Shown here in pieces: positions 5,139 to 11,357 of a DNA stretch of 11,357 nucleotides (the stretch's first letter is position 1; every line of letters starts with the position of its first letter). A program made the position numbers and the translations under genes. The DNA comes from an uncultured Flavobacteriia bacterium (lineage in GTDB: Bacteria; Bacteroidota; Bacteroidia; Flavobacteriales_D; Crocinitomicaceae). Below the pieces are notes generated by a model. It saw nothing but the letters and a program-made list of their open reading frames with translations. It was not told where the DNA came from and searched no databases. The DNA is taken from the NCBI GenBank assembly GCA_903887095.1, contig CAISOQ010000222.1, positions 1 to 11,357 of the forward strand, given 5' to 3'.

Positions 5139-7637
5139 ATGTATCGGGGATTATCTTCGAAAGAAGCAAAAAGAAAATTATCACAACAAGGAGCGAATGA
5201 ATTGCCCACCAAAAAAAATGATGGCTTTCTTCAATTGGTAAAAGACGTGGTGACAGAGCCCATGTTTCTCTTACTTGCGGTTTGTGGATCTCTTTATATC
5301 TTGATAGGAAGTTTTCAAGAGGGTGTAATTTTATTGAGTACAGTATTCATTATAATATCAATCACCGTATTCCAGCGACAAAAAACCGAAAATGCATTGC
5401 ATGCATTGCAAGAACTGGCCTCGCCAAGAGCATTGGTCATTAGAGACGGAAAAGAACTAAGGATTCCCGGACGAGAATTAGTAGCACAAGATATTGTCTT
5501 GCTTTTCGAAGGAGATCGGATCCCAGCGGATGGACAACTCATTGAATGCAATGGATTAGAAGTAAATGAATCCATTTTGACTGGTGAATCATTACCTGTA
5601 GCAAAATCATTAGAAGAAACGAGATCTGCCGTATACTCTGGAACCTTAGTAACCAAAGGACAAGCGGTTATGACAGTTACAAAAACTGGTCAAAAAAGTA
5701 AAATTGGCACAATAGGCAAGAGTTTACTCGGAATTCACGCATCGAAAACTCCATTGCAGACAGAAATGAAAAAACTAATACGAAATCTCGGGATCATCGC
5801 TATAGTCGTATCAGTTGCCATAACGTTCATTTTCTTTATTCAGCGCGGTCAATTTATACCCTCCATGTTAAGTGGATTAGCAACAGCAATGGCATTGATC
5901 CCTGAAGAATTTCCAGTCATTTTAACTGTCTTTCTGACTTTAGGAGCGTGGCGCTTAACAAAAATAAATGTCCTAACAAGAAACCCATCAGTAATAGAAA
6001 CTCTCGGTTCCGCAACCATTTTATGCAGCGATAAAACAGGAACCATTACCCAAAATAAAATGGCCGTAGCGAGCATTGCAAATAAATTTGAAATTATTCC
6101 TGAAAACACCTATTCCCTCCCCACTAATTTACTTTTATTATCCGATGCGAAAATGGCCTGTTCAATTGATAGCAGAGACCCTATGGACAAAGCATTACTT
6201 GCTTTCGGAGCGAATAAAATTGAACGACTTAAACTCATAGATGAGTTACTTTTTAGTCATGATCATTTACTTACAATTAGATCCTATGCTGACGAAAGAA
6301 ACAAAAAGCAAATCCATTTTTGCAAAGGAGCTCCGGAAGCAGTTTTAGCTAAATGCATTATTTCGGAGACCGAAAAAAATCAATTGGAACGTTTGTTAAA
6401 AACCATGGCTTCAAATGGCCTGCGCATCATTGCTTTTGCAAAAGGAAACTCTGATTTACATGCCAAGGTCAATTACAAAACAATTCAACTTGAAATTGTT
6501 GGTTTGATTGGTTTTGCTGACCCTGTTCGCAAAGAAGTCAAGCAAGCTGTCACTGATTGCAGATCTGCCGGAATTAAAATAGTAATGATTACAGGCGATT
6601 ATCCTGAAACAGCAGCAAATATTGGTCACCAAATTGGTCTGAATGCCAATACTATATTAACAGGAAATGACATTGACAAACTCGGCAACAACGCATTAAA
6701 AAAAGCCCTGCTAAGCACAGAAATATTAGCGAGGGTATCGCCACAACATAAATTACGAGTTGTTGAAGCATTGAAAAAAAACAAAGAAATTGTAGCAATG
6801 ACTGGTGATGGGGTGAATGACGCTCCATCCTTGAAAGCAGCCCATATTGGCATATCAATGGGCAATAAAGGGACGGATGTTGCACGTGAAGCTTCCTCCC
6901 TCGTTCTGCTTGATGATAATTTTGCATCAATTGTCAAAGCAATTCGTTTGGGAAGAAAGATTTCAGATAATTTACAGAAAGCAATGTCGTATGTCCTGGC
7001 AATTCATATCCCAATCATTGGCTTAGCCATAAGTCCAGCGTTTAGCGCAAGCTTCCCATTGCTCCTACTGCCTATTCATATTGTTTTTATGGAACTGATT
7101 ATTGACCCTATGAGCTCCATCGGATTCGAAACGGAAAAGGAAGAAATAAATATCATGACCCGGCCACCAAGAGACTCTCAGAGATCATTTTTTGGAAAGA
7201 AGGAAATTTTTTCAAGTATTGCAGAAGGTTTGGTGTTTTACTTATTTGTCTTGGCGATCTACCTACTCACTGTTCATAGTCACGGAAATCAAAAAGAACT
7301 TCGGTCTATCGTATTCACAGGCCTCATTTTGAGTAATTTGCTTTTCGTTCTTTCCAAGCTTTCAAAAACTGAAAATGTTTTTCGCATACTTCTGTTCCAC
7401 AACATGACAGCCAAAGCCATCTTGCTTGTTGCATTTATCTTACTTTTTTTAACCATTAGAATCCCCGTAATCTCAGCTCTTTTTGGCTTCGAATTTCCTG
7501 GTTACTATCATTTCTTAGTCCCTTTAATTGCATCACTACTATTCTTAACATTATTGGAATTACATAAAAAATGGAAAAACAAAAAACTTTCAGAAGTGCG
7601 ATATCAGGAAAGGAATTTCTTGAAGAAGAAAAAATAG
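5139..7637 (+). CDS. Cation-translocating P-type ATPase (PEEFP subgroup)
   Basis: This 832-residue primary pump sits in the cytoplasmic membrane and uses ATP to move a cation. It has P2-type architecture: a short N-terminal actuator segment, and about ten membrane helices (near 41-58, 62-78, 214-234, 244-271, 615-634, 640-657, 690-712, 722-740, 757-775, 788-807). The actuator loop TGES is at 148-151, the phosphorylation motif DKTGT at 298-302 (Asp298), the nucleotide-binding KGAPE at 396-400, and the hinge motif TGDGVNDAP at 555-563. There is no heavy-metal-binding domain or CPx motif. Helix M4 carries IPEEFP (254-259) instead of the PEGLP of Ca2+ pumps, and M6 carries ELIIDP (652-657), so cation choice cannot be inferred safely. 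The charged tail after residue 810 overlaps the DUF1003 gene by 67 bp, suggesting a joint transcript. Confidence 0.93.
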   Translation: MYRGLSSKEAKRKLSQQGANELPTKKNDGFLQLVKDVVTEPMFLLLAVCGSLYILIGSFQEGVILLSTVFIIISITVFQRQKTENALHALQELASPRALVIRDGKELRIPGRELVAQDIVLLFEGDRIPADGQLIECNGLEVNESILTGESLPVAKSLEETRSAVYSGTLVTKGQAVMTVTKTGQKSKIGTIGKSLLGIHASKTPLQTEMKKLIRNLGIIAIVVSVAITFIFFIQRGQFIPSMLSGLATAMALIPEEFPVILTVFLTLGAWRLTKINVLTRNPSVIETLGSATILCSDKTGTITQNKMAVASIANKFEIIPENTYSLPTNLLLLSDAKMACSIDSRDPMDKALLAFGANKIERLKLIDELLFSHDHLLTIRSYADERNKKQIHFCKGAPEAVLAKCIISETEKNQLERLLKTMASNGLRIIAFAKGNSDLHAKVNYKTIQLEIVGLIGFADPVRKEVKQAVTDCRSAGIKIVMITGDYPETAANIGHQIGLNANTILTGNDIDKLGNNALKKALLSTEILARVSPQHKLRVVEALKKNKEIVAMTGDGVNDAPSLKAAHIGISMGNKGTDVAREASSLVLLDDNFASIVKAIRLGRKISDNLQKAMSYVLAIHIPIIGLAISPAFSASFPLLLLPIHIVFMELIIDPMSSIGFETEKEEINIMTRPPRDSQRSFFGKKEIFSSIAEGLVFYLFVLAIYLLTVHSHGNQKELRSIVFTGLILSNLLFVLSKLSKTENVFRILLFHNMTAKAILLVAFILLFLTIRIPVISALFGFEFPGYYHFLVPLIASLLFLTLLELHKKWKNKKLSEVRYQERNFLKKKK

Positions 7638-8272
7638 TTGCCGGTCAACTGAGATTTGCCATATTGGATCTCATTCTAAAAGACCACCCGAATCTTCTTG
7701 AAACAGACTTAATTTCTGTCAATGAATTAAATTTTTACCGGGAAAAGTACATCTCATCGTTTGTTTCCGATAATCTAGATGAATTAGGCGAAATGCGCGA
7801 TAATGTTCTTCAGTCATTAAAAGAACATTCCATTTTATCTACAAAACTTGAACTTGAAGAACAATCGGAATTAACAATTGGTCAGCGCATAGCAGATCGC
7901 GTTGCAGAATTTGGTGGAAGTTGGACCTTTATTCTCTCATTTTTCGGATTCTTAACCATTTGGATCATTGCAAATGTTTTCTTCCTTCGTTCACACACGT
8001 TCGATCCTTACCCTTTCATCCTTCTAAATCTTATTCTATCCTGCATTGCTGCATTGCAAGCCCCTGTGATTATGATGAGTCAGAATAGGCAAGAACAAAA
8101 AGACCGGGAACGATCAAAAAAAGATTTTATGATTAACATGAAAGCTGAACTTGAAATTAGAATCTTACATGAGAAACTAGACCACCTCATCATGCATCAA
8201 CAGCAGGAATTAATTGAAATTCAAAAAATTCAAATTGATATGATGAATGAGATTATCGCTAAAATAAAGTAG
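7571..8272 (+). CDS. DUF1003 family membrane protein
   Basis: This 233-residue protein belongs to the DUF1003 family, whose biochemical role is unknown to me. An N-terminal soluble part contains SGKEF (12-16) and KDHPNL (37-42), followed by a charged helical region. The DUF1003 core comprises FGGSWTFI (114-121), a first membrane helix at about 118-137, FDPYPFILLNL (144-154), a second helix at about 148-169, and APVIMMSQNRQ (164-174). A long charged, probably coiled-coil C-terminal segment (175-233) follows. The start overlaps the ATPase gene by 67 bp in another frame. It is kept because SGKEF, which I recall as part of conserved family N-termini, is encoded within the overlap, and the next Met is residue 75. 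The cysteine I would expect a few residues before SGKEF appears absent. Tight overlap suggests it works with, or is co-expressed with, the ATPase. Confidence 0.9.
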   Translation: MEKQKTFRSAISGKEFLEEEKIVAGQLRFAILDLILKDHPNLLETDLISVNELNFYREKYISSFVSDNLDELGEMRDNVLQSLKEHSILSTKLELEEQSELTIGQRIADRVAEFGGSWTFILSFFGFLTIWIIANVFFLRSHTFDPYPFILLNLILSCIAALQAPVIMMSQNRQEQKDRERSKKDFMINMKAELEIRILHEKLDHLIMHQQQELIEIQKIQIDMMNEIIAKIK

Positions 8273-8293
8273 TTAAAGGCAACTGATAAGTAA

Positions 8294-8317
8294 ATAATTC
8301 TGAATTTATAGAATTAT
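8294..8317. terminator. AT-rich 8-bp stem-loop between convergent genes
   Basis: ATAATTCT (8294-8301) and AGAATTAT (8310-8317) are perfect reverse complements with an 8-nt loop. They lie just after the DUF1003 stop and across the 3' end of the convergent lipoprotein gene. The stem is AT-rich and there is no strong T tract on either strand, so it is at best a weak bidirectional terminator. Confidence 0.3.
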
Positions 8318-8953
8318 ATCCCAAGATTTAATACTCCAAGACTCAATTATTGTTGACCCGTCACTAACCTCCCATTTTATCAATCCAACGGAATCTGAAA
8401 AATAATAATACATGTCATGTATGGAAAGGTTCGGATAATACGAATTAGCTGGTAAAACCTTGACCCATATTTTTTTGACATTATTAAAGTCGTTACCATT
8501 AAGATTTAATAATGGAATGTTTTCGATGTACTCGGTTCCAGAATCTGCTGAATAAATGTTCGTCCCAGAATAAATAAATCTCCCATAATGATTACCCGAT
8601 GAATTTGTGTCTTTGTTTAATCCGGATCCTATTATCAAGTAATCATAATCCTGATTGTTTAAAAAACTATGAACTGTCATTCTGTATTCATAAACAAAAG
8701 TTCCCCCCGAACATTTACTTGGATATTCACCTGTGAAATCATTGTTTGAACCAAAAACTACTCTTTGACTATCTAATTCTAAAGTAACATCATTTTGATA
8801 AACCCAATAAGATGATTCTTTGAATTTAATGGAGTTCATTGAATTGTCAATAACAACATCTTTATGAGGTGAATAATTTTCACATTCGTCCTTTTTACAA
8901 GAATAAGTCATTACAATTAGCAATAAATAGATAAACGAAGTTCTCATAGACAT
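8306..8953 (-). CDS. Putative surface-exposed lipoprotein of unknown function
   Basis: The 215-residue protein starts with a lipoprotein signal peptide: MSMRTS, a hydrophobic core FIYLLLIVM (7-15), then TYSC with Cys19 as the acylation site. A later start at Met3 (8947) is equally possible. Immediately after the cysteine comes KKDE (20-23), which fits the Lys-(Asp/Glu)2-type lipoprotein export signal described in Bacteroidota, so the protein is probably carried to the cell surface. The mature part is rich in Tyr, Asn and Ser and looks beta-rich. SSYWVYQND at 48-56 and SVGLIKWEV at 188-196 resemble a recurring pattern in small Bacteroidota lipoproteins, but I cannot name a domain. It lies 167 bp downstream of the phosphatase gene on the same strand and is convergent with the DUF1003 gene. 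Confidence 0.75.
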   Translation of the reverse strand: MSMRTSFIYLLLIVMTYSCKKDECENYSPHKDVVIDNSMNSIKFKESSYWVYQNDVTLELDSQRVVFGSNNDFTGEYPSKCSGGTFVYEYRMTVHSFLNNQDYDYLIIGSGLNKDTNSSGNHYGRFIYSGTNIYSADSGTEYIENIPLLNLNGNDFNNVKKIWVKVLPANSYYPNLSIHDMYYYFSDSVGLIKWEVSDGSTIIESWSIKSWDIIL

Positions 8954-9120
8954 AAGACGAACATAATCAATTTATGGTTGAGAAATAATGCCTTTAACAG
9001 CTGTCTAGTGCCAACCCTCAAATCTCACTTCGAAACAATGATTAATTTGAAAGAAAATAGTTCTAACTTTGGAGAAACGATTTATTTAATGAGTCGGGCC
9101 GAGCGCCAGGCAGCAAACCG
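8954..9120. other. Spacer between lipoprotein and phosphatase genes, with a GC-rich patch
   Basis: This 167-bp spacer separates two minus-strand genes. I see no clear terminator hairpin, no TAnnTTTG box and no RNA gene. Positions about 9091-9115 are strikingly GC-rich against their surroundings. A 64-codon plus-strand ORF (8978-9172) crosses it but runs into the phosphatase 3' end and shows no protein signature. Confidence 0.5.
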
Positions 9121-10758
9121 TTATCGAAACAGCTCAAGAATTGGTTCTCCAGTCATTGACCCACTTCGTTGAAGATTCAAAATGTTTGTGAGTGTTGGAG
9201 CAATATCTGTAATTTCTGTTAGTCTAAAAATCTCCTGTTTCGGAATTCCCTTTCCATACCAAAGCAATGGCACATGGGTATCATAATTAAATGCTGAACC
9301 ATGACTTGTTCCTTTATGTGCCTCGGGAGTGTCCAACGATTTTGCCAAATAGCCCGATTCGAGCATAAAAATGACATCTCCACTCTCAGCAGGATGATAA
9401 CCTTTACGAATCATGTCCCGCCATTCATCATCACTTCCTGATTTCAGTAGTTCGTCAGCAGTAAAAACTCGTTTAACATGTTGCCATGTCCGGATTTCTT
9501 CTACAATAAATTCACTTACATCAGAAAATGCAAATTGTTTCTTTAAAATAGCCTGGCGATCCAGATAGATGTTCAGATTATTTTGACCAAGTATAAAATC
9601 TTCCCCGAATTTTGTTTTGACTTTACTTTTCAAATCTGTCATTCGTTCATTTAAAAAGAAATAACCTCCCGGTAAATTCCTGTCCTTCAAATCTTGCGGA
9701 ACGGGAACCACTGCATGATCGGCTGTCAAAAAAAGTACAAACTCATTTTTACCAACTTCCTTTTCTAATGTCGTAATCAATCGCTCCAACTCTTTGTCTA
9801 AGCGCAAATAAACATCCTCCAACTCTACTGAATAAGGACCAAATGCATGCCCAACAATATCAGGTGTTGAATAACTAATACACAACATATCGGTTTCAGC
9901 ATCCTTGCCTAAATTTTCACTTGCGATTGAGTTCAATGCAAAATCCGTTAAATAGGTATTGGCGAAAGGCGTAATAGTGAAAAGTTCATAGTTAACCTTC
10001 CCTCCACACATTTCCTTTAAATTATAAGGGAAAGTTGGATTTGTTTTTCCTGACAATGCAATTTCATAGGGCGAATTGTCTGGCCCACATTCTTTGTATG
10101 AAGATAGATCGTACAATGTGTTCCATGTTTGCGCCAAATAATTGTCAACTTGTTTCTGACCGTTAAAACTTATCACCCAATCAGGCAATTTGTCATCAAA
10201 ATAACTACTTGTTATGAATTGCCCTGTTGCATAATCGTACCAATATGAGCCATCACTTAAATGTCCTCCTGGCAATATAGCACCTCGGTCTTTTATTGAC
10301 ATCGAAATCACTTTTGAATTCGGATAAGTCATTTTCAATTGATCCGTAATTGTGGTCGTCTTCAAATGAGTTGGCGAACAAAGTCCATCTTCTGAAGATG
10401 TTCCAACAGATTTTACCGAAGCATCACCGACACAATTAATTGTTTGATTACTCAATCTATCAAACCAATCATTGGCAACAATCCCATGATTTTCAGGAGT
10501 TGTTCCGGTATAAATAGAAGCATGCCCTGGACCAGTAAATGTAGGTACATAATTATAGCGTGCGTTTCGACAATTAGTGCCGCGCTCCATCAATTTTAAA
10601 AAACCTTTTTTACTGAATCGATCTTGAAAACGATACAAATATTCGTAACACATTTGATCCACTACAATACCGACAACAAGTTTAGGTTTCTTTTGAGATT
10701 GCGCTTTTAGCCCTGAAAAAAAGGAGAAAAATAGAATGAAGACAATTATCTGTCGCAT
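9121..10758 (-). CDS. pafA: PafA-type alkaline phosphatase, secreted
   Basis: This is an alkaline phosphatase superfamily phosphomonoesterase, exported to the periplasm or beyond, where it frees phosphate from organic esters. I place the start at 10758, giving 545 residues, rather than at an in-frame ATG at 10869, because only then does a signal peptide come first (MRQIIVFILFFSFFSGLKA, likely cleaved after Ala19). The longer form would overlap miaE. Key residues fit PafA: Asp34 in VVDQM, nucleophile Thr75 in TFTGPGHASIYTG, Asn96, the PafA-specific Lys156/Arg158 in SIKDRGAILPGG, zinc ligands Asp300 and His304 in PDIVGH, Asp347/His348 in TADH, and the histidine of TSHG (483-487 region). The Lys/Arg pair argues for monoesterase over diesterase activity. 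There is no C-terminal type IX secretion domain. The family is known for phosphate-independent expression; I see no Pho box. Confidence 0.92.
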   Translation of the reverse strand: MRQIIVFILFFSFFSGLKAQSQKKPKLVVGIVVDQMCYEYLYRFQDRFSKKGFLKLMERGTNCRNARYNYVPTFTGPGHASIYTGTTPENHGIVANDWFDRLSNQTINCVGDASVKSVGTSSEDGLCSPTHLKTTTITDQLKMTYPNSKVISMSIKDRGAILPGGHLSDGSYWYDYATGQFITSSYFDDKLPDWVISFNGQKQVDNYLAQTWNTLYDLSSYKECGPDNSPYEIALSGKTNPTFPYNLKEMCGGKVNYELFTITPFANTYLTDFALNSIASENLGKDAETDMLCISYSTPDIVGHAFGPYSVELEDVYLRLDKELERLITTLEKEVGKNEFVLFLTADHAVVPVPQDLKDRNLPGGYFFLNERMTDLKSKVKTKFGEDFILGQNNLNIYLDRQAILKKQFAFSDVSEFIVEEIRTWQHVKRVFTADELLKSGSDDEWRDMIRKGYHPAESGDVIFMLESGYLAKSLDTPEAHKGTSHGSAFNYDTHVPLLWYGKGIPKQEIFRLTEITDIAPTLTNILNLQRSGSMTGEPILELFR

Positions 10759-10787
10759 AAAGACTTTTTTTGATAAAAATAACGAAA

Positions 10788-10795
10788 CAAAAATG
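10788..10795 (-). promoter_or_regulatory. pafA: Weak -7-like box for pafA (CATTTTTG)
   Basis: On the minus strand 10795-10788 reads CATTTTTG, one mismatch from TAnnTTTG, 29 nt before the pafA ATG at 10758. It is the only promoter-like match in the 80-bp divergent spacer for this direction. No -33 element is visible. Confidence 0.2.
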
Positions 10796-10815
10796 TCTAA
10801 AGAATTTCTTCCCTT

Positions 10816-10823
10816 TAACTTTG
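10816..10823 (+). promoter_or_regulatory. miaE: -7 box for miaE (TAACTTTG)
   Basis: TAACTTTG at 10816-10823 matches the TAnnTTTG consensus exactly and ends 15 bp before the miaE ATG at 10839. This implies a short leader of about 8-10 nt. No TTG-type -33 element is seen at the expected distance. Confidence 0.45.
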
Positions 10824-10838
10824 TGTAAAATTTAAAGA

Positions 10839-11357
10839 ATGCTCGGACTGAAGTTGTCGACTGACCCAAGATGGGTTAATATCGTAGAGAAGAACATTGA
10901 AGAAATTCTTGTTGATCATGCTTTTTGTGAACAGAAGGCGGCAAGCAACGCTATTTCAATGATTATCCAATACCCTCATTATTCCGATCTTGTTGAAGCA
11001 ATGACTGCTATTTGTCAAGAAGAAATGGAACATTTCAAAATGGTTCATGACAAACTAATTGAACGTGGCTATAAATTGGGGTTTGAGCGAAAGGACCCAT
11101 ACGTAAACGATCTAGCACTCTACCTTAAAAAGACTAAAACTCAAAGCTCAAAAAAAGGCTTCTTCGTAAACCAAATGTTGTTTGCTGCAATGATTGAAGC
11201 TCGCAGTTGTGAGCGATTCAAAATTTTATCAGAAGAGATCAATGACGAGGATTTACGGACATTCTATAGAAGTCTAATGGAAAGTGAAGCGAGGCATTAT
11301 ACAACTTTCCTAGGATTTGCAAGAAAGTATGGTGAAGGTATCGACATAGATAAATGC
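10839..11357 (+). CDS. miaE: tRNA-(ms2io6A37) hydroxylase MiaE-like, C-terminus cut by window edge
   Basis: MiaE is a non-haem di-iron oxygenase that hydroxylates the isopentenyl side chain of ms2i6A at position 37 of tRNAs reading UNN codons. Translating from ATG 10839 gives 173 residues with no stop before the right edge; family members are usually about 190-200 residues, so only a short tail is missing. The N-terminus MLGLKLSTDPRWVNIVEKNI is characteristic. The four-helix ferritin-like fold carries the expected iron-ligand positions: Glu in NIEEILVDHAFCEQKAAS, ExxH in QEEMEHFKMVHDK, Glu in AAMIEARSCERF, and ExxxH in ESEARHYTTFLGFARKYG. The start lies 80 bp from the divergent pafA start, behind a good TAACTTTG box. 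The partner genes miaA and miaB, which make the substrate nucleoside, are not in the window. Confidence 0.93.
   Translation, partial: MLGLKLSTDPRWVNIVEKNIEEILVDHAFCEQKAASNAISMIIQYPHYSDLVEAMTAICQEEMEHFKMVHDKLIERGYKLGFERKDPYVNDLALYLKKTKTQSSKKGFFVNQMLFAAMIEARSCERFKILSEEINDEDLRTFYRSLMESEARHYTTFLGFARKYGEGIDIDKC

Noticed and set aside
6626..6937. Minus-strand ORFs of about 90-100 codons inside the ATPase gene
   Set aside because: They are antisense to the highly conserved hinge region of the ATPase and show no protein features.
8978..9172. 64-codon plus-strand ORF near the phosphatase 3' end
   Set aside because: It crosses a spacer and runs antisense into the phosphatase gene; no domain, promoter or ribosome site supports it.
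10759..10869. 37-residue N-terminal extension of the phosphatase from the ATG at 10869
   Set aside because: It would place 37 residues ahead of an evident signal peptide and overlap the divergent miaE gene; the start at 10758 fits export.
1..11357. CRISPR array, tRNA/rRNA genes, insertion sequence ends, toxin-antitoxin or defence genes
   Set aside because: I looked for repeated spacers, tRNA-like motifs, transposase motifs and known defence domains on both strands and found none.

Overview
The window looks like a chromosomal segment of an AT-rich member of the Bacteroidota, probably a Flavobacteriia-type organism. The evidence is mixed. Several genes are preceded by TAnnTTTG-type -7 boxes. 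One lipoprotein has a charged Lys-Asp/Glu signal directly after its lipobox cysteine. There is a PafA-type alkaline phosphatase and a MiaE tRNA hydroxylase, and most genes lack Shine-Dalgarno sequences. I see no rRNA, tRNA, CRISPR array, insertion sequence or phage gene.

Layout. (1) Positions 1-515, minus strand: the N-terminal 171 residues of tgt (tRNA-guanine transglycosylase), which runs off the left edge. (2) Positions 593-2972, plus strand: a membrane-anchored family 2 glycosyltransferase, an ECF-type sigma factor that overlaps it by 7 bp, and rsmG (16S rRNA methyltransferase). These form a compact, probably co-transcribed run. (3) Positions 3014-4389, plus strand: cysC and cysQ joined by a TAATG stop/start overlap. 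CysC makes PAPS and CysQ removes its by-product PAP; ATP sulfurylase (cysDN) is not in the window. (4) Positions 4390-4929, minus strand: an unrecognised 179-residue protein whose stop codon abuts that of cysQ. A doubtful 87-codon ORF overlaps its 5' end. (5) Positions 5139-8272, plus strand: a ten-helix P-type cation ATPase of the PEEFP-motif subgroup, overlapped by 67 bp by a gene for a DUF1003 membrane protein. (6) Positions 8306-10758, minus strand: a probable surface-exposed lipoprotein, and upstream of it a secreted PafA-type alkaline phosphatase. (7) From 10839 on the plus strand: the first 173 codons of miaE, diverging from pafA and running off the right edge.

Most of the window is ordinary housekeeping: tRNA and rRNA modification (tgt, rsmG, miaE), sulfate activation and phosphate scavenging. 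The parts that merit a second look are the ATPase/DUF1003 pair with its long out-of-phase overlap, the unrecognised 179-residue protein with its overlapping upstream ORF, the orphan sigma factor coupled to a glycosyltransferase, and the inverted repeat between tgt and the glycosyltransferase. I did not find a clearly new defence or mobile system.
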